Below, piece by piece: positions 12,311 to 21,716 of a stretch of 64,000 nucleotides of DNA. The stretch comes from Xiphydria camelus (taxonomy: Eukaryota; Arthropoda; Insecta; Hymenoptera; Xiphydriidae). The notes under the pieces were generated by a model. It was not told the DNA's origin, did not search any database, and saw only the letters and a list, made by a program, of their open reading frames with translations. Every line of letters starts with the position of its first letter. Positions within the stretch are counted from its first letter, which is position 1. The stretch spans positions 15,892,348-15,956,347 of the forward strand of contig OY783199.1 of NCBI GenBank assembly GCA_963678675.1, in the 5' to 3' direction. The translations under genes and the position numbers were made by a program.

Positions 12311-13722
12311 TATACGTATTATATACGTATATTAGATATTTGCGATAGATGTATATACGTCTACAGGATATCTGCAGAAATATTTGGGAGGTATTTTTAA
12401 TATGCGAATGTCCGCTTCATGTACGTATAATATACGTATTTTATATATCCAGCAGATATATACATTACGTCCAGTAAATATACCATGAACAAAATATATA
12501 CTTTCATTGTACATTTAATGAACATTTCATAAACATGACAGAATATCTATTAAATATTCATCGATATATTTTTAACATAAATTTAAGGACGATTTTCCGC
12601 TTTCTCCACATATAGCGAACGTATTTTACATGTTTGATAGATGTATATATTACGTCTTTTAGATACTTTGTAGACGAAAAGTAGACGAAAAAGTAGACGA
12701 AATATATATACGTATAAACATAATTAAATATAAAATAGCTATTTATTCTATATAATTAAATATCTATTAGATATCTATAAATGTGGTTTAAACGCATATT
12801 CAACAAATCATTTAATCTTTCAATCGTTCGATTTATTGTACCAAATACAGTAATGTTTTTTAAGTTTGAAACTTATAAATACTTAGAATCACATTTGTTC
12901 GTTATAATGGGTATTTTTTTCACATAATAAACTCATTATAGCTAGATAGAAACTTAGTTAGGTTACGCTTTGGCTGAATATCAAATAAACTATTTATTAA
13001 CAAGTTTTCTAGAAAACTTCTTAATATTTCTTTTTTTTTCTTTTGAACAAAATGAACACAAGTTGTCTTAACTAATTTGTAAGTATTTGGCAAAAAATAA
13101 AGCAAAAACTAAATATTTATTTCAAAGAAATTTCTTTTCTTTTAACTTGCTACTATTTATCACGAGCTTCTTTAACAATAACTAATTGTTACCTCATAAT
13201 AGGCGTACTACGTATAACAATATATATATTGTGAGAAATAATGCTAAACTATATGGGAACTTTCTCACATTACGCTTCAAATTGAAATGAATTATTTGTT
13301 AATAAGCAATTCTTTAATACTTCTTTATATTTATTATATAGTGTTACTCTGTAAGTAAGTCTTTCTTGTACTTCTTGTTTCATAAATCAGCCTTCATTTT
13401 TGCATGGAAGAAAAACATTTGTAAAAACTAAATAAACTAAATATTTACTTGGAAAAAATAATTTTTCCCATAATCTGCTACCGACAATTACATTGCAATT
13501 GGTCCTAGGAATAACGATGTAACTCTTTTTCATTTCAAAAAATTGTGCCCATTCTTTTTTGGCTCCTGCAGCAATTACAATGTTATCAATCTAAATTAAG
13601 AAGAAAAAGATGCCAGCAGAGTTGCATCGTTATTCCAAGAACTTGTCGAGTTTTATCTTAAAATAGAAATTAGCAGTAACAAAAAATGTAGCACTATTGC
13701 TAGGCGAAAAATGATGAGGATT
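12311..13722. promoter_or_regulatory. Left subterminal repeat region of the 7.8-kb transposon
   Basis: This is AT-rich and noncoding. The outer 420 bp hold repeated palindromic TATACGTATA-type motifs, ACGTC variants near 12358 and 12655, and three AGTAGACGAAA-like repeats near 12672-12700. By analogy with CACTA elements these could be binding sites for a transposon-encoded protein (inference). The inner part (12730-13722) is AT-rich with no further structure that I can support. Confidence 0.6.
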
Positions 13723-16132
13723 TCATTCAGCTGCCTCATCTATATCGAAATTATTATTTTGGTTGTCATGATGATCGACCAGTACTTGCCGAATCCCATC
13801 ATTTTGGTCCTCGTTTTGATTTTCTTTATTTCCAACGTGTTCTTCGTCGAGAGGTTGCAATTGTTTTTCCTTCTTCTCGTTCTCAAAACGAGCTTTGGCT
13901 TGTCGAAACCATTCTTTTGTCCGAAATTCGAACTTATGTTCGTCCATGTTAATGCATCGTGCGAGAAGAGATCCTGAAGCAATATTTGGCGTTATACACT
14001 AATTAATCGGAAGATGGTTGGAATAGCAAGATCTTCATATACTTACGATACATTATACTGATAATTTTCAATTTGTGGAGCTTCTTTTTACCCTTTCGTC
14101 CGAGCCAAGAATACTCCAAAGCCAATTTATTCGTAAACGTCTTCATGAGAGTCCTTCGAACTGTTTCGTCCGGATTAATTCCGCCAATTGTATCAAAAAA
14201 TGCTGTCTGTTTCAAAGATAAAAAGAAAACCAAATAAATAGAAGTAAAGTTTATGAAATTGATGTTTTTTCTGGATGCGAAACGTATCAAAGTTTTCAGA
14301 AGTTAACGCATGAAAATCAAATTTTTGAAGATCATTGCTAACCAATTCTTCCTCCTTTTCAGGTTTTTCAAGCTCCTTCTCCAAATTGCTCAATTGTTCT
14401 TCCGTTTTTAATGGAAACGTAGTATAAAGTTGCACAACTGCTGTTGCTGCTACGTTACTTTTTGGAGCCTCGTTTTTATCGACACTTTTTAATTTAGAAA
14501 TTATCCCGTGAATGCGCTGGACATCCATTTTTATGCCCAAAATGTTATTGTTTATCCGCTCCACATTGTTTTCCATTGCACTTAGACGTTCTACATAAAA
14601 AATGAAGGCTTATATATTGGAGTTTTAACAATATGCTATGGGCTATTTTGACTTCCCATCTTTTTTAAATGCTTTCCTCTGTACGAATGATTTAGAATTT
14701 TAAGACATATCTTTTAGAAGTATCAGTCCTTACAATGTTTTATATAAAATATGTTCTTTAACTTTTTCCAGGGTGGAAGAAAAATTATAAATATCTAAAT
14801 AAGATCACTAAAAATAAAAGTCAAAAAATTGAAAGAAACACTAAATGAACAGCACTTTCAACAATGGGTTTTTATTAAAAATAAATTTTTTAAATGAATA
14901 GTTACTTTTTCCAGTCTTAATAAGCATAAATGAAATGAAAAAATATGACAAACCTTCGTTTAATGAACACGCAACTAATGGTCGGTTACGTTTAATTGGC
15001 AATGTTGGTTTCGCAAGAGACGTTTCGTCTTGCTCGGCAAAAAGTTGCGACGGTTCTCGATCAACATATTCAAATAATTATTTAATATTAATACAATACC
15101 CTTTTATCGGCAAAAGTATTTTTGTATGATAATAACTCATTAGTAATAAAATGAAATATCTCGTGTTTAAAAGTACACTGAGAGAACCCTTGGTCAGGCT
15201 AATAAAATATTTTTGATGAATACGAGCCAACAAAATATTTTTTTTGGAATCGCAAAATTCTTTTGATGATTTCACGAAAACTTTGGTGGCATAGCAAAAT
15301 ATTTGGATAATCCAAGCAAATTTTTTTTGGCTATCGAATTGGCTCGACAAAATTATTTTGTTGGGTAGCTTTTTCTCAGTGTAACTTTCCAACCAAAAAA
15401 TTGACATGCGTATGTTTTTGAGCCGAATCTATTTTTATATAATAATTACTTTCGTTAGGACTTTTTAATAGGTCCTTATTTTGTTCATTGTCAGATGCAA
15501 CATTCATTAATCGCCTTTTTATCTTTTTCTGCTTCGAAGTACAGTTTTCGGTGTCTGTATTTAAATCGGATGAATAAAGTGCTTGATCGGCTTTCTTTGA
15601 TGCTTCTGAGAAGGTTTCTGGAAAGAAATCGTGTATTGTTTTGTTACAAAAAAAATCAATTCACGTAACCTATGAGAATTTACATGGAGTTGAAGAAAAA
15701 AACGTTCTTCAACTCTAAATAAATATTAAAATTATTTTTCAATTTTTTGAACATTACAGGAATATTTCAAATTTCGAAAAATGACGAAACCTTACAAACT
15801 TTTGTCCCGTATAATGATATTAAAAATTTCTAAATTATGGAAAGATTCTTTCGAAAAAAATACTACATTTTTTTTAAAAGCGCTGTACATTTCAGGCCCG
15901 TCTATTTAAGCATTCTGATTATACCGTATTCTCCAAATACTCTCAAAATGCCATAAACATTCCAAGTTGGCTTCGGGTTTGCGCAAGAAGCAATTAATTT
16001 ATCAATTTTCTGTCTTGATCCACTCGTCGGAAAGAAACATTGCTTATTTCCGCTGAACCATGACTTCGGCACAACTTCAACACCATCTTCAAACTCCAAA
16101 ACGCAGAATCTTAAATCACTGGAAGCACTCAT
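13723..16132 (-). CDS. DUF4806-type protein, 6 exons, transposon second gene
   Basis: Proposed exons: 16132-15925, 15617-15450, 15055-14954, 14590 to 14343 or 14308, 14206-14047, 13973-13723. Exon 1 starts MSASSDLRFCVLEFEDG and carries the WFSGNKQCFFP stretch typical of insect DUF4806 proteins. Exon 2 is basic (KQKKIKRR). Exon 4 has FPLKTEEQLSNLE. Exon 5 has the DUF4806 core: DTIGGINPDETVRR, FTNKLALEYSWLGRKGKKK. Exon 6 gives the acidic tail. Phases agree at every junction except exon 4/5: the best-placed donor (14307) is phase 2, but exon 5 needs phase 0. A weaker donor at 14342 restores the frame and gives 378 residues. Its function is unknown. Its position beside a transposase suggests a TNPA-like DNA-binding role (inference). 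Confidence 0.75.
15176..15381. mobile_element. Miniature element (family H) in DUF4806 intron 2
   Basis: The ends are CACTGAGAGAA and TTTCTCAGTG, flanked by TA on both sides (15174-15175, 15382-15383). It lies between exon 2 and exon 3 of the DUF4806 gene, 69 bp from the proposed donor, so it need not break the protein. A diverged sibling lies at 34625-34836. Confidence 0.75.
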
Positions 16133-16287
16133 GTTGTTAGTTGTTGACCTTTTATCTGTAATGAAATTAAAGGAAAAAATATAAATGAATAGAAGAATGC
16201 CAGAAATTGTTAATATCAAAATAAACAAGCTATTGGTTAGATTATAACAGAAGGACAAGTAAACGGCCGTACTGTGACTGATGATTT

Positions 16288-18429
16288 TCAATGTTGGCTT
16301 TCATTGTGAAGAAGAGAAATTACTGCATTGTATCGTTCATAGGGTAATATCATAGCTTTATTTTTTATTTCACTCAATGGCCTGCTCTGCAGATTTGATA
16401 GCTGCGATACTTTGAAGCAGTCAAATATTCTTGATGCACAAGGTTCTTTATACAGGCTTTTCTTTTTCCGAAATTGTTTACCGATAACGCAAATATTTCC
16501 TGATGATGACGTGGCAAAATTTGATATTAAAATAACGTTATTGTCTTTCAAAATGCAGCAGTTATTTGGAGTTTTTCGGGACAAAGTAAATGCTTCAAAT
16601 AAGACTTTCGAATACTGCGGATTGTTACAATCGTTAAAAAGCGGTCCATCGAAATGATTTCCTTCCAATGTATTGTTTTTCGAAGATTGGACAAATTTGT
16701 AATTTTCTTCTGCAAAAGTCTCAAATTCTGCGTATCTATTTCTTAACTGCTGTAACGGACGTTCAGATTTTCGAAGAAGCTTCTTTAATGTCTTCATATA
16801 GTTTTCGTATTTAAACGCGCTAAATGAATCCAATGTTCCAAATTTTCTGACATCATCAGCCAAATGTAACAAATTATGGACGTTGTGCACGATGAAATGT
16901 TTTCCGTATAATGTTTGGGCAGTTCTTACAAAATTATACAACAAGTTTTCAGCAAAATCGACTTTTTCCAAATATAAATCTGGACTCGTTAGGATGCGAA
17001 TTGCAGCATGTAGCATAATAAAATTGGTATATATCTCCGGCGGTAAATGATTTTTCAAAGCAAATGGCCCAGTGTACAATAAAAATTGTCGCGATTCAGT
17101 TGCTTTCCATTGACCAATAGTTGAAAGTTCTCGTGGTTTTCGTGAAAATTCTCTTGGAATATGCTTTTTGAAATTTAACAGTGTTGACGATATTTGCTGA
17201 ACTTCTGTGGCAGGCAATCGAATACTTAATGGTCCAGATAACCACATGCGAATTAATTTCTTTACGACTCCCACACAGATTAAGTGCATGTAATCTAACG
17301 GTATGTTTGTGACTAGTCCAAAATTTGGCAACTCTGCTAGTTTGCAGTATCCTTTATAGTGATCACTGTCAGTTAGTTGAGTTATATCAGGATCTTCTCT
17401 CTTCTCAAATGTTGTACCTGGGAAACAAACTCGGTTCTGCACATATTGCCCCTTTATTTTGCACTTTGTGCAGCTGTCGTAGCCACTGTGGCCTTTTGTA
17501 TTCGTTAAAAATGATTTGGCGGGGGCATCACCAACTATACTTTGCAAAGAAAGTGTGATTACTTTACTGTCATACTGATAACCATTTGTAATTAAATCTT
17601 TGCATTCTTCGATAAATTCTTCCGCATACAGATTAGGGTCTTCCGGTTTTGACGGACCAAAGTAGCAGCCAATGAGGAACACTTCAGATTCAGGCACGAT
17701 GGAGCAAAGTATAGGCCATAGTTGATTACTTGATGATTCCGAAATAGGGAGGCCATCGACGCCAATTTGTAACATTACATGATCAACATTTCTATATTTT
17801 CGATCACGGAGATACTTTTGTAATACAGGTTTAATTCCAAAGTGGCAGTATTGCCCTGGTGGAACATCTCGGATTTCTGATTTACGCGGCGTTCGCAGAA
17901 GGGTCTTTGCATGTTTTGGAAGTGATTCGAAACATGTATGAGATTTCAAGATGGATAGTAGCTGTGTTAACGCATTATGCGGAATTTTATATGATAATGC
18001 CCACGAAATTATTTGTTGTTGGAAAGATAGCACGTTATTTACAGAAGATATCGCAAGATTTTCATTCTCATTGTCAGTAGCGATGGCTTTTTCAAGTTCA
18101 AGGCAGAAGGACCGAGGACGCTCATTGTCAATTTCTAAGTCGACACTGATATCAACAGTTTTATGTGAAACAAGTGTAGATGGATCTGCTTCTTCATTGC
18201 CGTTGAAATCATCCTCATATGTTCCCATAGTAGATAGATCGTGGGTGTAATCCAATACTGCTTCACTTCCGCATGCAGTAATGGAATGAGAATTATTGTA
18301 GAGTTCATTGGTGTTTGGATTTGCCTTTTGTATATTTTGGACGTCTTCTTTTTCAATAGTCAATTTTCTTTTAAGACGACGAAAATGCCTTTGGGATATT
18401 TCCTCTAGCTCTTTTCTCTTCCGATGCAT
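16288..18429 (-). CDS. Tnp2-like transposase, 713 aa, intact
   Basis: One uninterrupted 714-codon frame starts with ATG at 18429 and ends at 16288. The charged N-terminus (residues 1-30) is rich in Arg and Lys. The core shows QIGVDGLPISESSSNQLWPI around Asp225, GDAPAKSF around Asp301, a possible zinc pair Cys320/Cys323 with nearby His314, PLDYMHLICVGVVKKL around Asp379, and FSAFKYENYMK around Glu542. These are the family-typical blocks of Tnp2-like (Pfam PF02992-type) transposases. I infer Asp225, Asp301 and Glu542 as the acidic triad of an RNase H-like fold. The absence of stops or frameshifts suggests a young copy. The DUF4806 gene lies 155 bp downstream in the same orientation. Confidence 0.85.
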   Translation of the reverse strand: MHRKRKELEEISQRHFRRLKRKLTIEKEDVQNIQKANPNTNELYNNSHSITACGSEAVLDYTHDLSTMGTYEDDFNGNEEADPSTLVSHKTVDISVDLEIDNERPRSFCLELEKAIATDNENENLAISSVNNVLSFQQQIISWALSYKIPHNALTQLLSILKSHTCFESLPKHAKTLLRTPRKSEIRDVPPGQYCHFGIKPVLQKYLRDRKYRNVDHVMLQIGVDGLPISESSSNQLWPILCSIVPESEVFLIGCYFGPSKPEDPNLYAEEFIEECKDLITNGYQYDSKVITLSLQSIVGDAPAKSFLTNTKGHSGYDSCTKCKIKGQYVQNRVCFPGTTFEKREDPDITQLTDSDHYKGYCKLAELPNFGLVTNIPLDYMHLICVGVVKKLIRMWLSGPLSIRLPATEVQQISSTLLNFKKHIPREFSRKPRELSTIGQWKATESRQFLLYTGPFALKNHLPPEIYTNFIMLHAAIRILTSPDLYLEKVDFAENLLYNFVRTAQTLYGKHFIVHNVHNLLHLADDVRKFGTLDSFSAFKYENYMKTLKKLLRKSERPLQQLRNRYAEFETFAEENYKFVQSSKNNTLEGNHFDGPLFNDCNNPQYSKVLFEAFTLSRKTPNNCCILKDNNVILISNFATSSSGNICVIGKQFRKKKSLYKEPCASRIFDCFKVSQLSNLQSRPLSEIKNKAMILPYERYNAVISLLHNESQH

Positions 18430-18511
18430 ATTTCAAGATCATGGGTTTTCTCTGGTCCTGCTATACATATATTTATTTTGCGTAAACCTGTGCAGAAAAA
18501 ATTCTGATGTG

Positions 18512-18628
18512 CCCTATAGTAGCAGAAGTATCTAAATAATTGATGCCTAGAAGATCTTCTAGATGCATATCTAACAGACGTTTAGAAAATGTCTTTCAGA
18601 CGTCTATTAGATATTTCTGCTGCTAGGG
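18512..18628. mobile_element. 117-bp palindromic miniature element
   Basis: The left end CCCTATAGTAGCAGAAGTAT pairs with the right end, whose complement reads CCCTAGCAGCAGAAATAT. It lies 83 bp upstream of the transposase start codon inside the large transposon. It may sit in the 5' leader or promoter of that gene. Confidence 0.6.
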
Positions 18629-20100
18629 TACTCTGCTTGTAATTCATTTAATTGTTTGACTTTAATTGTACGGTAATTTGAAATAATTACGAAATAAACA
18701 GACGATTTTTATAATTTTTGACGATGGGAAATAATAATTTTTTAAACGAAAAATTGAATAAAACCAGTTCACAAAATCTTTACGGTAGTTGTAGGCGAAT
18801 CAAACTTTAAGGTCTCACGATAAGTAGCTTGAAAAGATGTAGCTTCGTAAAATATTGTAGGCTACAATAATATCAGAAAATAGAGTTCAATTTAGAAAAA
18901 CGTATGGAAGAAGTGCGCATTATACGTGTTATACGTATATTATACGTATGTTATACGTATATATTGGACCGAAACATGTGCGCGTTAATACGCATATGTA
19001 AGGAAAAAACGAATTCTCGTGTATACATATATGGCACGTAATGTCTTTTTAAGGTACTTAATAATTAAATTTAATAGCTATTATTCACGAACGCCAGCGT
19101 TTAATAGGATAGCGTTTATATTTAATAACCAAAATATTAAAGAATAATAGGTTATATACTGCACGGTAGGAAATTTGGTTTGTTCCACACAGAACGGATA
19201 AACATGAAAATTATTCTAAAAAATGCTCATCAAACGTACCTTTGCTCAGTTGCGATGCTTACTGTAGGAACCAAATCACAATGTTTAGGGGAATGTGGTC
19301 TGAGACGGCATAGCGGCTGAGATGGCATAGTCGATGAAACTCAACAATCCGTTGACTAGTGGCGCCACGGGTCCATCACTAATGCAAACTCGTCGCGTCG
19401 TTGCGATCTGCCGGCTCCCTTCACTATTATTATGCTACACCTTCAATGTGCGTACGTAATATGTATACATATGAAATATGTATAAATATTGCTAAACAAA
19501 CACATACAAACACAAATACAAACAAATACAATTTTTTATAATTTGATATACATATTGTACATGCAAGGGATTAATGTTGCACCTTCAATACACATTAATG
19601 TAAATATCTATCGGGTATCTATATGAAAATCAAATATTTTCTTTGAAATAGACGTATAGGATACATATAGTAGACATAAATGACTGGGTGATACGTGGAT
19701 ACAAGTTATACATGCAGTATACTTGTAATAGATGACCTATACTTTATCTCAGGAACGTATAACTTTTAACATGAAATAGATAAAAATGTACGTATATTAT
19801 ACGTATAAAGAAGGGACCATGCTGTACCTTAAACATACGTAATATATACATCTACTGAAGATCTATACGAAAATAAAATTTTTGCTTTAGGCTAGACGTA
19901 CAATATACATATATTAGACGTAAATTCAAGGTTAAACTGTAGATAATAAATATACAGATATTATATGTATGATATACGTATAGTACGTGTCTATATCATA
20001 AACATGTGATATATATCTTCAAGATATATAGCACATCTCTATGGCAGATATAGATATACTATAGATATATAGATAATAAATATACGTATATTATATATCT
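18629..20100. promoter_or_regulatory. Right subterminal region and presumed transposase promoter
   Basis: This lies upstream of the minus-strand transposase. A cluster of TATACGTATA motifs is at about 18924-18965 and more are scattered from 19640 to 20100, matching the motif type at the other end. A GC-richer island at about 19300-19430 includes GTGGCGCCACGGG and is the best guess for a promoter or 5'UTR. No TATA box or start site can be assigned with confidence. Confidence 0.5.
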
Positions 20101-20113
20101 TGTTCCGTGTGGG

Positions 20114-20249
20114 TCGCATACGAAATGCCATTTCTGCAAGCGTGCTCCACATTCTACGTCTCTGTTTCTGAAGGCTTCCTTCGAATATCAATTTGATATC
20201 GGAATATGAAAATCAAGAAACGAAGTTTTTGGAAAGCTGCACGTTGGGA
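20114..20249. other. Right flank of the large transposon
   Basis: No gene or repeat is recognised in these 136 bases between the transposon end and the family G remnant. Confidence 0.4.
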
Positions 20250-20389
20250 CAAAAATTTGGTCGGTTTAACCAACATCTTGGAGACAATGACCAAACTGCC
20301 ATTGGATCGCCCATTTGTTTGACTAAACTAATAACATTTTGGTTATAATCATTGAATATTTGGTCTGCAGAATAACTAAATACTTTGTA
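20250..20389. mobile_element. Family G fragment, truncated
   Basis: It matches the left and middle of the intact family G element at 35855-36114: CTTGGAGACAATGACCAAAC, GAATAACTAAATACTT. It stops exactly where a family B element starts at 20390. The right part of G is not found on the other side. Confidence 0.6.
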
Positions 20390-20820
20390 CAACTGAGAAA
20401 ACAGTTTATTTATTGTTAATATATGTATACTTGATGATGCCGAAATAAATATTTCTTTGGGCCAAGTAAATACTCATTAGTTATTACTCTATTTCTATTC
20501 AAATGAAAGAGGCATTCTAATAATTAATAGATATTTACTCGGCCCAACGAAATATTTCTTTCGCCATAATCAAGTAAGGTAAATGTCCCAATTCCTAACC
20601 AAATCCTCAAATATCTCTTTATTAACTTATCGTAAACTTTTCACACGAATATCTTTATTATACCTTATTATTTAAATAAACATTTCTATTAATTGGAGGC
20701 ACATCAAAATGTTACACTTTTATTAATACAATTAAATACATAAGCGATTAGGATTTTTACTGGTTGGAATTGGGACACTCATGCACTTATTAACTACAAA
20801 TAATGTGCATTTCTCTCAAA
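20390..20820. mobile_element. Family B miniature element with nested TIR insert
   Basis: The left end CAACTGAGAAAACAGTTTAT and the interior CTTTGGGCCAAGTAAATA are family B. It is split by an insert at about 20577-20784. The right end is diverged and approximate. Confidence 0.65.
20577..20784. mobile_element. Insert with TGTCCCAATTC inverted ends
   Basis: The left arm has AATGTCCCAATTCCTAACCA and the right arm the complement of GTGTCCCAATTCCAACCAGT. The 200-bp interior is AT-rich and noncoding. The exact ends are uncertain by a few bases. Confidence 0.6.
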
Positions 20821-21467
20821 TTCAAATTGCGTTCGTTTTATCATCCATTTGCTCTCCATTCTTAACGCGCATCCTCTGTATATAATATACTCAGAGACAA
20901 TTTCCACGATACGACGGGGAAGTTTCGGAATAAGAAGATTAGCGCACGTACTAGAGCACGTACTTAGCTGAAGTATCTGCATTCGTACCTGTATCCGTCG
21001 GTGTACCCACCACTTGTGTGCATGTATTTACTCGAGACATCTTACCTACTCTGTGCACTTATATTATACTTGATTCGCGCCTGCTCTTGCTTCGTATTGC
21101 ACGAGAAATGTTGAAATAGACTCATATTTGAGACATACAGATTAAGTTACGTTATTTCATTCGTACAAAGTTCAAGTGTGTGTGCCTCGGCGTAAGATTG
21201 ATTTCTCGAGAGATCTATTATCGGATCTAAAGTAGGTACGTTTAAATAGACTGCACGCGTGTGTGCATGTATGTAAAATCGTTAAAATGACTTCGTATAT
21301 ACTACGAGAGAACATACAACGCCCACGATACTCTTAGCCGTTGGAAACTTCGTACGTAGGCTCGTTTGTTTACTCGAGTTTCACTTGAGATCGTGAATGA
21401 ATCGCAAAACTTTTATCGGTGTCCCTTGAAATTGGGAGGCAATGAATGACGTTATGCAGTATAACTA
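20821..21467. other. Gene-free stretch
   Basis: No coding frame, repeat or RNA gene is recognised. Confidence 0.4.
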
Positions 21468-21716
21468 CACCGAGAAATATATTTATAGTTGATAAATATC
21501 TGTTTGAATATGGCGAAATAAACATTTTTTTGGACTAAGTAAATATTCGTTAACCATTACGATATTTATTTGGCATAATTAGATCCTTCGAGGCATCTAT
21601 TTGAATGAAATGAAAATTTTAATAACAACCATATTTTTTCTTGCCTTAACGAAATATTTATTTCACTGTATTTAAAGTTACAGTTATTAACTATTAATAA
21701 ACTATTTTTTTCGCTG
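21468..21716. mobile_element. Family A miniature element, copy 5
   Basis: The left end is CACCGAGAAATATATTTATA. The GAGGCATCTATTTGAATGAA block and the TTAACGAAATATTTATTTCA block are present. The right end TTTTTTTCGCTGTG is diverged. Confidence 0.72.

Larger units (their letters stand above)
12298..20113 (-). mobile_element. 7.8-kb two-gene DNA transposon, Tnp2/CACTA-like
   Basis: The ends are perfect 13-bp inverted repeats: CCCACACGGAACA at 12298-12310 and its complement at 20101-20113. A TC dinucleotide at 12296-12297 and 20114-20115 may be the target duplication; it is too short to be decisive. Inside are two minus-strand genes, a transposase ORF (16288-18429) and a spliced DUF4806-type gene (13723-16132). 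Both subterminal regions are AT-rich and packed with TACGTA-type motifs. Subterminal repeats plus two proteins recall CACTA/EnSpm elements, but the termini do not read CACTA, so the superfamily is uncertain. Two miniature elements (15176-15381, 18512-18628) have inserted into it. Confidence 0.8.
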
